A DNA stretch of 64,000 nucleotides from Tribonema minus (Eukaryota > Sar > Xanthophyceae > Tribonematales > Tribonemataceae): NCBI GenBank assembly GCA_017506865.1, contig JAFCMP010000235.1:310001-374000 (forward strand). The letters are read 5' to 3'. The notes beneath the pieces were generated by a model. The model saw only the letters and a program-made list of their open reading frames with translations, was not told the origin of the DNA and searched no databases. Positions within the stretch are counted from its first letter, which is position 1, and each line of letters opens with the position of its first letter. Positions 1-9,945 of the stretch are shown here, in pieces. The position numbers and the translations under genes were made by a program.

Positions 1-49
1 TTTTTTTTCTGACCTTGGCAGATCAACTGGCACAGCGTATTCCACAAAA

Positions 50-240
50 CCATAAAACGCTCAAAAGCTTGCACACGCAAGCCTTTTGGCTCCTGTGGAT
101 ATGGTGACACTGTTTGACTGTGGCCGATTGCCACAGCAGCGGCGACCACGGTCAAATGGTGGAACGCATTTGCAGCCGGCCACACCACCTTGTCACCTAG
201 AGCTCTACAATTTTTTGATTCGTTTCCTCAACACTCTGTC
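50..240. repeat. Dispersed repeat A, copy 1
   Basis: This copy lies in the transporter intron at the window's left edge. It is about 75-80 percent similar by eye to copy 2 over about 190 bp. Confidence 0.75.
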
Positions 241-331
241 TCCATGATACTCTGTTATTTTTCTTGCAGATTGACTGGCACAGCATGTTCCACAGAAACA
301 TAATATCCCGTGCTTGTTTTGCCCTGAGCAG

Positions 332-549
332 ATCAACTGGCACAGCGTGTTCCACAAGGGGCGCGACGTCAATGTGCTCAGCGCGGCGCGCTTCTGGCTC
401 TTCGGCTCGCGCGACGTGTGGTTCGAGATCGCCCTGCCGCTCTTCCTCGCCAACGGGTTCGGGTGGAGCGACGCCTACGTGGGCCTGTTTTTGGGCGCGT
501 ACGTGGTTGTGTACGGCAACCTGCAGGCCTTCTCCACGAGCCTGTACAA
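332..549 (+). CDS. arsJ: ArsJ-like exon (first visible)
   Basis: The acceptor is gccctgagcag at 321-331 and the frame starts with ATC. The exon ends AA|GTGAGC, phase 2. It holds the NVLSAARF and GSRDVWFE segments and one membrane helix. Two decayed copies of the acceptor plus exon start lie upstream (18-55 and 261-300). Seven copies of the exon end plus donor lie downstream. Confidence 0.8.
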
Positions 550-3500
550 GTGAGCGATTCACCAAGTATGAGTATGAGTATGAGTATGAGTGAATCAAAT
601 GTTTTCGGGCATATGGTCGTGTACGGCAACCTGCAGGCCTTCTCCACGAGCCTGTACAAGTGAGCGATTCACCAAGTATGAGTATGAGTACGAGTACCTT
701 TGAGTGAATTGCATGTACCATATAGAAGTACGTGTTTGTGGTTGGCAACTTCGAGGCCTTCGTCATGAGACGTGAACGAGTGAGGGAGTCAACGAGTACA
801 AGTATGAGTGAGTCGCGTGTTGTTCCTGGGGTCGTGTACGGCAACCTGCAGGCCTTCTCCACGAGCCTGTACAAGTGAGTGACTCGTCAAGTATGAGTGA
901 ATTGCATGTTCAAGAAGGGCATTTGTGCGGGTGAAGCGACGCCTACGTGGGCCTGTTTCTGGGGGCGTACGTGGTCGTGTATGGCAACCTGCAGGCCTGC
1001 TCCACAAGCCTGGAAAAGTGAGCGAGTCAATGAGTTTGAGTGTGAGTGAATCGCATGTTGAAAGCGCATACGTACGTGGTAGTGTACGGCAACCTGCAGG
1101 CCTTCTCCACGAGCCTGTACAAGTGAATGACTCACAAAGTATGAGTACAAGTATAAGTATGAATGAAACGCATGTTTGGGGGCGGTGTACGGCAACCTGC
1201 AGGCGTTCCCCACGAGCCTGTACAACTGAGCGACTCACTCAGTATGAGTATGAGTATGAATGAGTCACGTGTTGTTCCTGGGGTTGTGTACGGCAACCTG
1301 CAGGCACTTGCCGCCCACTTGTCATGCTCATAGCGACACCAACAGCTGCCACCAAGATTGCAGCCATGGACTTCTGCCAATAGTCTAATCACCTGCTGCC
1401 TGTTTCTTTTATCACGGCTTCAAAGGAAGGGCACCGATGGCTTGCTTGGCTGGCCACGGCCTCAGAGAGGCAGATGCCCAGTCTTCACGCTTACAGTGCC
1501 CAAAAGCCGCCATCGATCCTACCTACATCTGGTGCTGCTGGTTGTCTGATGCGCTGATACTGCCACCGCGCACGTGTCCGTGGACCGTCGATCGATGCAG
1601 GAAGGGCGCCGGCGGCGTGCTCCTCTGTCGCTGGCCTCAGAGCATCAGATGCCCAGTCCTTACGCTCACAGCGCAAAATGCTGCAACCAATCCTACAGCT
1701 TCTGATACTACTGATGCTGTCTGTCGGTTTCGCGGCACCACAGGAAGGGCGCCGACGGCGTGCTCGGGCGGCCCCAGCCGGAGAGCGTCTCGCGCTGGGC
1801 GCTCGGCTGCGCCTTCATCCCCGCGCTCACGGGCACGGCGCTGTACTTCACGTACGACGCGCACGACCCCACGGACAACGTCGCGAGCATCGTGGTGCTG
1901 TGCGCCGGCATCCTCGCGTTCTCCGCCGTCTTCGCCGTCAACTCGGCGATCCACTCGTACCTCATCGTGTCCTTCTCGGACCAGGACAAGGTGTCGCAGG
2001 TGAGCGCGCGCGCGCGCTCTGCGGAGCGCTGCTGCGGGGACTTGAGACGCCAGCGCATGTTGATGTTGAAGGTTTATAGTATAGTACGCTGTGCTTTGTT
2101 ACATGTCTGAAGTATCGCGCGGAGCCGCTTTGGCAATTTTCCTTGTGCTTATCTCATCGTCCTGTTGATTCTACTACATGAGCAACGCCGGCGGGCGCCT
2201 CGTGGGCGTCGTCCAGGCTATGTCGGCCTAATATAATCGCCACTATGATACTTTCTATTGTGTCGTGATTTGTGTATCTGCACAGGTACTCAGCAGCGCT
2301 ACTCAACACGCACGCCCTCCGCTCCTGCAGGACGTGGGCTTCTACTACGTGAGCAGCGCACTTCGATGCCTCGTGGGTGTCCCCCCGAGCGCTGGTGATT
2401 GTCCTTGTCAATCTCCACTTACGATCCTTCCTTTGATGCGATGATTTGCGCATGTGCGCCTGTACTCAACAGCGCTGCTTGATACACCCACCCCGCCGCC
2501 GCCACCGCCCCCGCTGCAGGACGTCGGCTTCTACTACATGAGCAACGCCGGCGGGCGCCTCGTGGGCGTTCTCCTCGGCGGCATCGTATACCAGTACAGC
2601 GTGGACGAGTACGGCCTGTCCATGGTGCTGTGGGTCGCGACCCCCTTCCTGCTGCTGTCGGCGCTGCTGGGGGGCTTCCTGCGCGGCGGGTGCGTCATGT
2701 TCTTGTGGATTGCACACTTCAAGTAGAAGTTGAAGTACTGCATTTGTGCCAGCAGTAGATGGACGGCGTCATGTCCAGTGCATCCATGATCACGTCTGCC
2801 GCGCACCTGCCGCCGCTCCCTGCCCCCCTACCCCTCCCCCCACACACACACAAACACACACACTCACACCACTCCACGTCCTATGCTGACTGACCCGCCT
2901 CGTTGTGTCCCCCCGTACATGCACCTTGGAACTCTTGTGCGCTCGCCCCCCCCCCCCCTATGCTGTGACTGGCTGCCCTCGTCGTGTCCCCCCCTGCGTG
3001 CACCTTTGAGTTCTCAAGCGCGCCTCAAGTGCGTGACGGAGTGCGTGTTTTTAGTACCAGCGGTACGCGCCCCAACGGCAGGTGCGCGTGTGCGCCGCGG
3101 TGTCTTGCCAGCACATGACAATGTGAACGAGCCCTGCTGCAAATTGGCAGCGTGTTCACAAGTGCCTGAGGCGGTGCTTTGTAGCAGTGCGTGCTCGCTG
3201 AGCTTCGCCAGCGACAGTGCACGCCTCAAAATGCCCGTATCTGTGCCGTGCGCACGACTCGTCAGTGCTGCTGCAATGCTCGCTCACTCCTCACTGTCAA
3301 AGCGGGGGTTTACATGCATCACGTGGCAAAACAGGTGCCCTCTGCTTCGTGGAATTGCTATACCGGGCGTTACTGCAGTTTCTCCCGCTGAGCTGCTTCA
3401 GCAAACTCCTCTGCTAACACCAACACGCATACCCTCCGTGCGTCACAGGCGCTTCGACACGCAGACCAAGAAAAACGACGGCAGCAGCGAAGCGGACGAC

Positions 3501-3638
3501 GCAGCGCTGGAGCCTCTGGGCAAAGAGCGCAGCCACGCTGCCGTTCACGAAGTCGTTGCCGCAGCGCCTGTGTCAGCGCTCGACGCCAGCGCCGGCGGCG
3601 CGCCTTCGCAGTACGAGCTCGTGAACAAGGGACTGTAA
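332..3638 (+). CDS. arsJ: ArsJ-like MFS transporter, C-terminal half (5' partial, 4 exons)
   Basis: Spliced exons are 332-549, 1744-1999, 2520-2689 and 3449-3638 (stop TAA 3636-3638), joining in phase to 278 codons. The first exon reads NVLSAARFWLFGSRDVWFEI and the third DVGFYYMSNAGGRLVGVLLG. Both are close to the second-half signatures of bacterial ArsJ, a roughly 400-residue major-facilitator permease that exports 1-arseno-3-phosphoglycerate. About five hydrophobic segments are visible: one in exon 1, two in exon 2, two in exon 3. The N-terminal half must lie upstream of the window. The last exon adds a hydrophilic tail of about 60 residues that bacterial ArsJ lacks as far as I recall. Introns are GT-AG. 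The family match is from recognition, not a search; another MFS subfamily is possible. A bacterial origin by transfer is inference. Confidence 0.75.
1744..1999 (+). CDS. arsJ: ArsJ-like exon (second visible)
   Basis: The acceptor is ccacag at 1738-1743 and the donor is CAG|GTGAGC. The exon encodes KGADGVLGRPQPESVS followed by two hydrophobic helices and the loop AIHSYLIVSFSDQDKVSQ, which matches the central part of ArsJ's second half. Two decayed acceptor-side copies precede it at about 1424-1470 and 1594-1642. Confidence 0.8.
2520..2689 (+). CDS. arsJ: ArsJ-like exon (third visible)
   Basis: The acceptor is ccgctgcag and the donor is GG|GTGCGT, phase 2. The exon encodes DVGFYYMSNAGGRLVGVLLG, then a final helix LSMVLWVATPFLLLSALLGG. 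Two truncated copies of its acceptor and 5' part lie in the preceding intron (about 2170-2219 and 2323-2386). The downstream intron 2690-3448 holds a C run at 2946-2958 and a tandem repeat of about 90 bp (2885-3025). Confidence 0.8.
3449..3638 (+). CDS. arsJ: ArsJ-like terminal exon
   Basis: The acceptor is cgtcacag and the frame is set by the phase-2 donor at 2689. It encodes a charged, non-membrane tail that begins RFDTQTKKNDGSSEADD and ends YELVNKGL before TAA at 3636-3638. The stop overlaps a TGTAA pentamer. TGTAA is the usual poly(A) signal in green algae, but here it is too close to the stop to be convincing. Confidence 0.7.
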
Positions 3639-4572
3639 TTTCATGTAGAGGTATTGTAGCCGACAGGACCGCATCATGAGAAGTAGTTAGTTCAGGCAGC
3701 CGTAGACTGGCGTGGCGCTTCCATGCATTGCGTGGGTTAGTTCTTCAATCTTGAAGTATGGTCGTTGATCGGTACAGTGAGCCTCCATAGGCGGCAAACC
3801 AGGCGGTGCTGCTCCACAGCAACGAATGTATCATCATGTTCCCGATCTGACCGGCGCGGTGCTGCCCGTGTCGGCTGTTGTCTTTTTGCTGTTATGTCAA
3901 GCATGTGACAGTGGCCTGCCACTTGCAGAGTGCTGGTTGTGTTGGGTTGAACACAATCAGCAGGCATTAATCAGCAGCCTAGGGGGGTGTCGAGGCCTTT
4001 GCGGGCCCTCGTCAGATGCTACTTGAAATAGACCAATCCACTTCTGGGGATGCGTACACACAGTTTTGATCCCAGCGAAGGATGCATATGTTTATGCGCA
4101 TGCCTGCCGTGCAGTGACGTGAAGTGACGCTGTTCCGACGGGACTGACTGCTGAGCGCAATCAGTAAGCAGTGCAACGTGATCATCTCAGACATCGAGCT
4201 TCAACAGGCCTTGCGGGCCTTGTCAGATGAATATATGATCAAAGCACGGCCATCCAATTCTGGGAAGCGGAAGTGTACACAACAGCCAAAACCTTGGCTA
4301 AATAAATACCTTCCTGAAATCACCTTTTTATAAATGGGTATTCAACTTGAAGTTCTATGAATTTATTGAAGTGTGTGAATTTATTGAAGTGTCGTGTAAA
4401 AGTGTGTATGTCTGTGCACGAGTGACTGTGCTGCTGTTGCATTGAGAGGAGCCTATGTGGTGGCGGCTGGATCCCGGCGCGACACTGATCAGTAACGCGT
4501 GTCGCGTGGCACACATGCGTACGACAGAGTTTGACACTTGAAGGATCTGCTGGAGAACAGCGGTGTGGTGAC
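3639..4572. other. Intergenic region between the transporter and VPS13
   Basis: There is no supported gene in this stretch. It must contain the transporter's 3' UTR and the VPS13 promoter and 5' UTR, but I see no confident TATA box or poly(A) site. It contains a direct repeat pair of about 80 bp at 3984-4062 and 4198-4282, each with an aggcct..gcgggcc core, a weak hairpin, followed by gtcagatg. Confidence 0.5.
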
Positions 4573-4675
4573 ATGTTTGAAAGACTGCTTGCGAGCATAC
4601 TCACCAGCGTCCTGGGTGAGTATGTGGAGAGCAGCAGCTTCAGCCAGGAGACCATACGGCTGGGCGTGTGGAGCG
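4573..4675 (+). CDS. VPS13: VPS13 exon 1 (start codon, chorein N-terminus)
   Basis: The ATG at 4573 is the first in its frame, and MFERLLASILTSVLGEYVE aligns with the family's start (MFE..V...L..YLG.YVE). The exon ends RLGVWSG at G|GTGAGC, phase 1. Codon use is less GC-rich than in later exons. The following intron, 4676-5282, shows nothing recognisable. Confidence 0.88.
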
Positions 4676-7600
4676 GTGAGCGAACTGCAACATTCCGAAA
4701 TGCAGCAAGATGTGACCTGCCGTCTAGTGATGTATGTGGATGAGCAAGCAGAGCCGATTGCTGGCCAGACATTCAGTATCAGTCATGCACGTGAAATGCT
4801 GTGACAGCAAGACTGAGTGCTTGCATGGTTACGGGTGGGGTCACTTTTGTGTGATATAAAGCAACATGAAATCCGAGCTGGTATGCGAACGCACGAGTAA
4901 CACGGCTTGGGCGTTGCGACACCTTTGTCCTCAGATGACTTTTTAAAAACCGGGCTTGCAAGTGGCAAGTGGGCAGCTTGCAGAACAGTGGGCGGATGCT
5001 GTGAGGATTGGCAACCAACTCTCATGAATCACAGAGCAGCTATCCGCCAGTGTTTCTCGCAGCAGCACTTGGCATACCAGCCATGCATACCTTCTGCTAT
5101 TCTGACATACATCGGTTGTCATAGCCATTATCTTATGAAAAACATTCTGATCCTGCACATGTCGGGCCTCGAAAACCTTCATGCCACAACTTCAACTTGA
5201 GGCCTCAGTTCGAAAGCTCCCAGCTGATGCAGAACCGCCCTCAACACCCAATCCCACGGCACCGCTGACTACGCACGCGCAGGCAACCTCGTGCTGGAGA
5301 ACATGACGCTCAAGGCGAGCGTGCTGGATCCCGCGCAGCTGCCGCTGGAGCTGCGGCACGGGCGCATCGGGCGGCTGGAGTTGAAGATACCGCTGACGCG
5401 CCTCGGCACGGACCCGATCGTGGCGACGCTGGAGCACGTGTACGTGGTGGTGGTGCCCAAGTACGAGTGGGACGAGGGGGCGCGCGCGGCGCGGGAGCAG
5501 GCCATCAAGCGCGCGAAGGCACGTGCACGTTGACTTTGAAGTGTAGGGTTGAAGTATGCAAGATCATGAAAGCGGAGCCTGACTGACGTCAAAGTGTGTC
5601 GGGAGTAGGCCATCAAGCGCGCTAAGGCAAGTGCACGCGGAGAAAGAACTAGCAGTCGACCGCATGGCTGACTTCAAAGTATAGGGATATAATATGCAAG
5701 ATGTCCATGATTAGGGTTGCCAAAACCGTACCTTTTTTACAAATATACTCCGTAAATCGTACCGTAATTTGACCGTAAACTCCTGCCTATTGAGGTTTTG
5801 GAGAACTTCGATACCATTTTTGCGTCTGGCACAGTAAGCCCGAAGATAAACCTCAGGGCACCCGAAGCTGTGGTCAAGATCAGCATGGTTTACGCTACAA
5901 ATACCGTTGACCGTATTTTTTCAATAATACCGTTTTGGCAACCCTATATGATAGTAAGCGGAGTTTAAATTTCACCGCGATAAGCGGAGTTCTGACTTCA
6001 AGGTCCGTAGGGAGCAGGCCATCAAGCCCGCCAAGGCAAGTGCATGTGGAGGATGAACTGGCAGGCGACAGCATTGCTGACTTCCAGTACTTTGAAGTAC
6101 AAGATTGGAGTGTGCGCGAACTTCCATGATAAGCAGAGTCATGACCTCAAAGGGCGTCGAGAGCAGGCCATCAAGCACGCCAAGGCAAGTGCACGCGGAA
6201 GATGAAGTTGCAGCGGGCCGAGCGTTGCTGACTTTGGAAGTAAAGGGTTGAAGTATGCAAGATCATGAACGCGGAGTCTGACTGACGTCAATGTGCGTCG
6301 GGAGCAGGCCATCAAGCGCGCCAAGGCACCTGCACGCGGAGGAAGAATTGCTTATCTGAAAGTAAAGGCTTGTAGTAGATTTTCCAAGGGTTTCCATGAT
6401 AAATGGAATTATGACCTCAAATCGCGCAGGAAGCAGTTCATCAATCGCGGCAAGGCAGGTGCGAGCGGAGGAAGAAGTAGAGGCGGTCGACGCGCTGCTG
6501 ACATTGAAGTAAAGAGTTGAAGTATTTTGATATTCTAGTATCAGGAGAATATTGACTTGAAAGCACGCATGGGGCATGCCATCGACCGCGCCAAGGCACA
6601 TACATGCGTACAGGCAAGACGGCAACAGCGAACTGGTTGCTTCTTAAGAGGTATTCAAATACTTGTGGCAGTTGTGCTATTGCAACAGGCCATTCAGCAC
6701 GCCGAGGCACGTGAGGACGGCAGAGTGAGAGTCGGCGGCTGACACTTTTGCGAGCTGAGATCATGAAGTAGTACTTCAAGTAGTTGAAGTTGGACATGGT
6801 CGCTCCCAGTGCGTCAGCAGAACCTGCCACTGGCTCTGTTGATAGCAGAGCCGTGAGACACGTTGTAGCAGTTGCAACTGAGGTGTAAAATGATAAGTGT
6901 CACTCCACTAGCAGCTCAAGCAGGCGCCGGACTTCTCAGCAGCAGTAGCAGAAGTGGCACAGTAGCAGTAGACAGCTCGCAAAAATAGTTGATCTGAGGC
7001 AGCGATACCTGACGCTGATTGCATAGGCGCTGTTGCTACAGACGCACTGCGCCTGAGTCTGCTCTCAGGGGCAATGTTCTTCGTCCTGTAACAACAGAGC
7101 TGTTGACACCTGTTACTGTCTGACAAGCTACTGCGGTATTTGATGAAGGCCCGCTCAAGGGTCGTTGCCAGCTAAATGCCGCTTTCAGCTGAAGACTTGC
7201 ACTCTACTACAGTGGTCGAGGGCTCTGAATCAGAGTGCAAGGTACTGCACGATTTCACTCTGATTGACAACAGCTGAAGACGTGAATTCTGGTGTATGTC
7301 TGTAATGAGAGTGCGCACAATTGCTTGAGTTTTGAGAGCAGTCGAGCGCTGATCTGCTGCCCGCATTCGATGCACGCCAGTGCTTCGCGTTGCAGCTGAT
7401 GGCGCATCAGCAATGTTCAGGAGCTGCACACTGCGATGGCAGTGAGCAGCGATGGAGTACGGTTGATTGCTTTCCGACCGTGCGTCGCGTTGTCGCTGAT
7501 GACGCATCAGCAATTGCGCATTGCAATTGCAGTGAGCAACAACGGAGTAGGGCATGAGAGCTGCTGGACAGCGTGTCGGTTTTGCTGTGCTTGTGTCGAT

Positions 7601-9914
7601 TTCTTGCTGATGCACAGATCGCAAGTCATACTGAAGGCACACCCCTGAACTGAGCCAACAGGAAGATTGCTTTACAATGTTTGTCTTTCGTCTCGTGCGG
7701 GATAGGACTAGTCTAGAGCTAGTGTGCCAGAGCGAAGTGCGCCTTATGAAGGTCTTGATTCACCTTGTCATAACGTGGTAGAAGAAGACGGTCTTGTCAA
7801 GAACATTCGGGTGTACAGCAACGTTCTTCAACTATACAGCATCATCTCTATCTTGACGTTGAAGTGTGGATCTTGCAGTGTTGCAGATTTCGGTTCACGC
7901 GGCGCAACAGGAGCACCTGCGACTTCTAATCCGAATGCCGTGTGATGCTGCTTCATTGACTGCTTTGCTGGTGTGGCAGATCCCCACGGCCGAGCTATGC
8001 ATTAAAGCTTCAACTTCACCTTCATTTTTGGGCATCTGCTTGAGTAATCGTTGCTGATATGTACGTGTAGCTCTGCAACTGAGCGATGTTCTCTTGCCGC
8101 GCCGATCGCCTGCTGATGCGGCAGATTGCCGCGGCTGATCTGTGTTTGAAGAATCAGAGTTTGCTTTGAAGTTCGGGGCTCTAATAAATGTGGTATCTGT
8201 AGCGTTGGAACTGAACTATGTTTTCCTGCCCCGTTGATTGCTCGCTGACGCGGCAGATCGCCGCGGCGGAGATGTTCCGCAGCAGCATGCTGGCGGTTGA
8301 GGGGGAGGAGAAGCAAGGGGGGAGGTGGGGGAGCGCCGCTCAGCAGGTATGTATGTATGTACGGGGCAGCTGAGGAGCTTTTACACCGCTCGTGCACACT
8401 GTGTGTGCTCGAGACATTCGTCTCGTACTTTACAAGTACACGCATATGTTTAAAATGTCGCACTCACTCATCTACTTCTATGATGTTTGCGTTTGTGTGG
8501 GGGATTGATGCAGCGAGCGCCACACACCTCAAGTGGAAGCTGAAGTACTGCATTCATGCCGTGCGTCAGGTGCACATCTCACAGCAGCAAATGGTTGGCA
8601 TAATGTCAACGGCGTCCATGATCGCCTTCGCGCCATGCCTCCCCCCCCCCCCCCCCCCACCCCCACCCACAACCGCACGCCCCGTTGCATCTGCAGTGGC
8701 TGCAGCGGCGCCTACTGGACAGGCTCGTGGACAGCGTGCAGGTCCACGTGCGCGACGTGCACGTGCGCTACGAGGACGCCGTGTCGAGCCCCGAGGCGCC
8801 GTTCTTCGTGGGCGTCACGCTGGAGGCGCTGCACGCGCAGTCCGCCGCCGCCGCCGCAGCCACCGCTGCCGCCGCCGCCAAGGAGGTGTGTGCCATGAGC
8901 TGATCACGGATCACGCGTGATGCCGAAAGGCATGGTGTATACATGAGACCGAACAGTTGGTACATCGAAGCATCTTCTTACTCGATTTTACCTTTGGTGC
9001 ACAGCTGAGGTGGTTGGCTACTATGCCGCTGCCGCTGCCGCCGCCGCCACCGCCGCTGCCGCCGCCGCCAAGGAGGTGTGTGTCTCATGAGTCGGATATG
9101 TGCGTGGCGCGAGCGCCTCATGCTGCGTGTTCTATGGCGCTCAGCGTTCTCTTGTGCTTGCGAGTACATACTTGGAGTGCGCCATATGCTGGTCGGTCTG
9201 TGCTTGCGGCTGCTGCTGCGGCGGTTTGTCATCTGCGGGCGTCACGCTGGCGGCGTTGAATGCACAGTCCGTCACCGCCGCTGCCGCTGCCGCGGCCGCC
9301 AAGGAGGTGCGTGTCTCATGTTGAAGCATGTTCCGCAGGCAGCACCAGGAGTGCCGCCAGTCCTGACGTGCCTCGCGGGGATTTGCTTGAGTACCGCCCA
9401 AGAAGTCGTCTGCTGGTGCTGGCCTACTCACTTCCTGCATTCCGGTGCAGCAGAGCTACTTGTACGTATCTGCATGTGCGGGAGCGGGGAGGGGGGGGTG
9501 GGGGCAGGGGCTTGACGATCCTTCCAGACGCGCGCATGCAGAGGATCTGCGCACTCTCATGCGGTCTCGCGGGCATGTGTAATGCACATCTCAGCTGCGG
9601 CACTGCCGCCGCTGCGTAAGCAGCGCAGCACCGTCGTCGCCACACCACCGCCGCCGCGCACACTTGCGCTGCCCGCTCTCACCCTCGCGTCACCGCCCCC
9701 GCGCCGTGCGCCGCCACCGCCGCCGCCGCCGCAGCACGCGCGCGGCGGCACCTTCACCAAGGAGGTGCGCGTGCACCAGCTCGGCGCGTACTGGAACGCG
9801 GACGAGATCGGCAGCCCCTGCAGCATGCACCTCGCGCGCCTGCCAGCGGAGGAGGCGTACATGGTCATGCAGCGCCTCGTGCCGCGCCGCGCCGCGCGGG
9901 AGGCGCTCGAGCGC

Positions 9915-9945
<31 letters not shown>

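Noticed and set aside
5519-5530. GT at 5523-5524 as the exon 2 donor
   Set aside because: It leaves phase 1, and exon 3 would then reach a stop; the GC donor at 5519 keeps the frame.
5590-6720. Regularly recurring units resembling a CRISPR array
   Set aside because: Units are diverged copies of the VPS13 exon 2 end at irregular spacing in a eukaryotic intron, not identical repeats with spacers.
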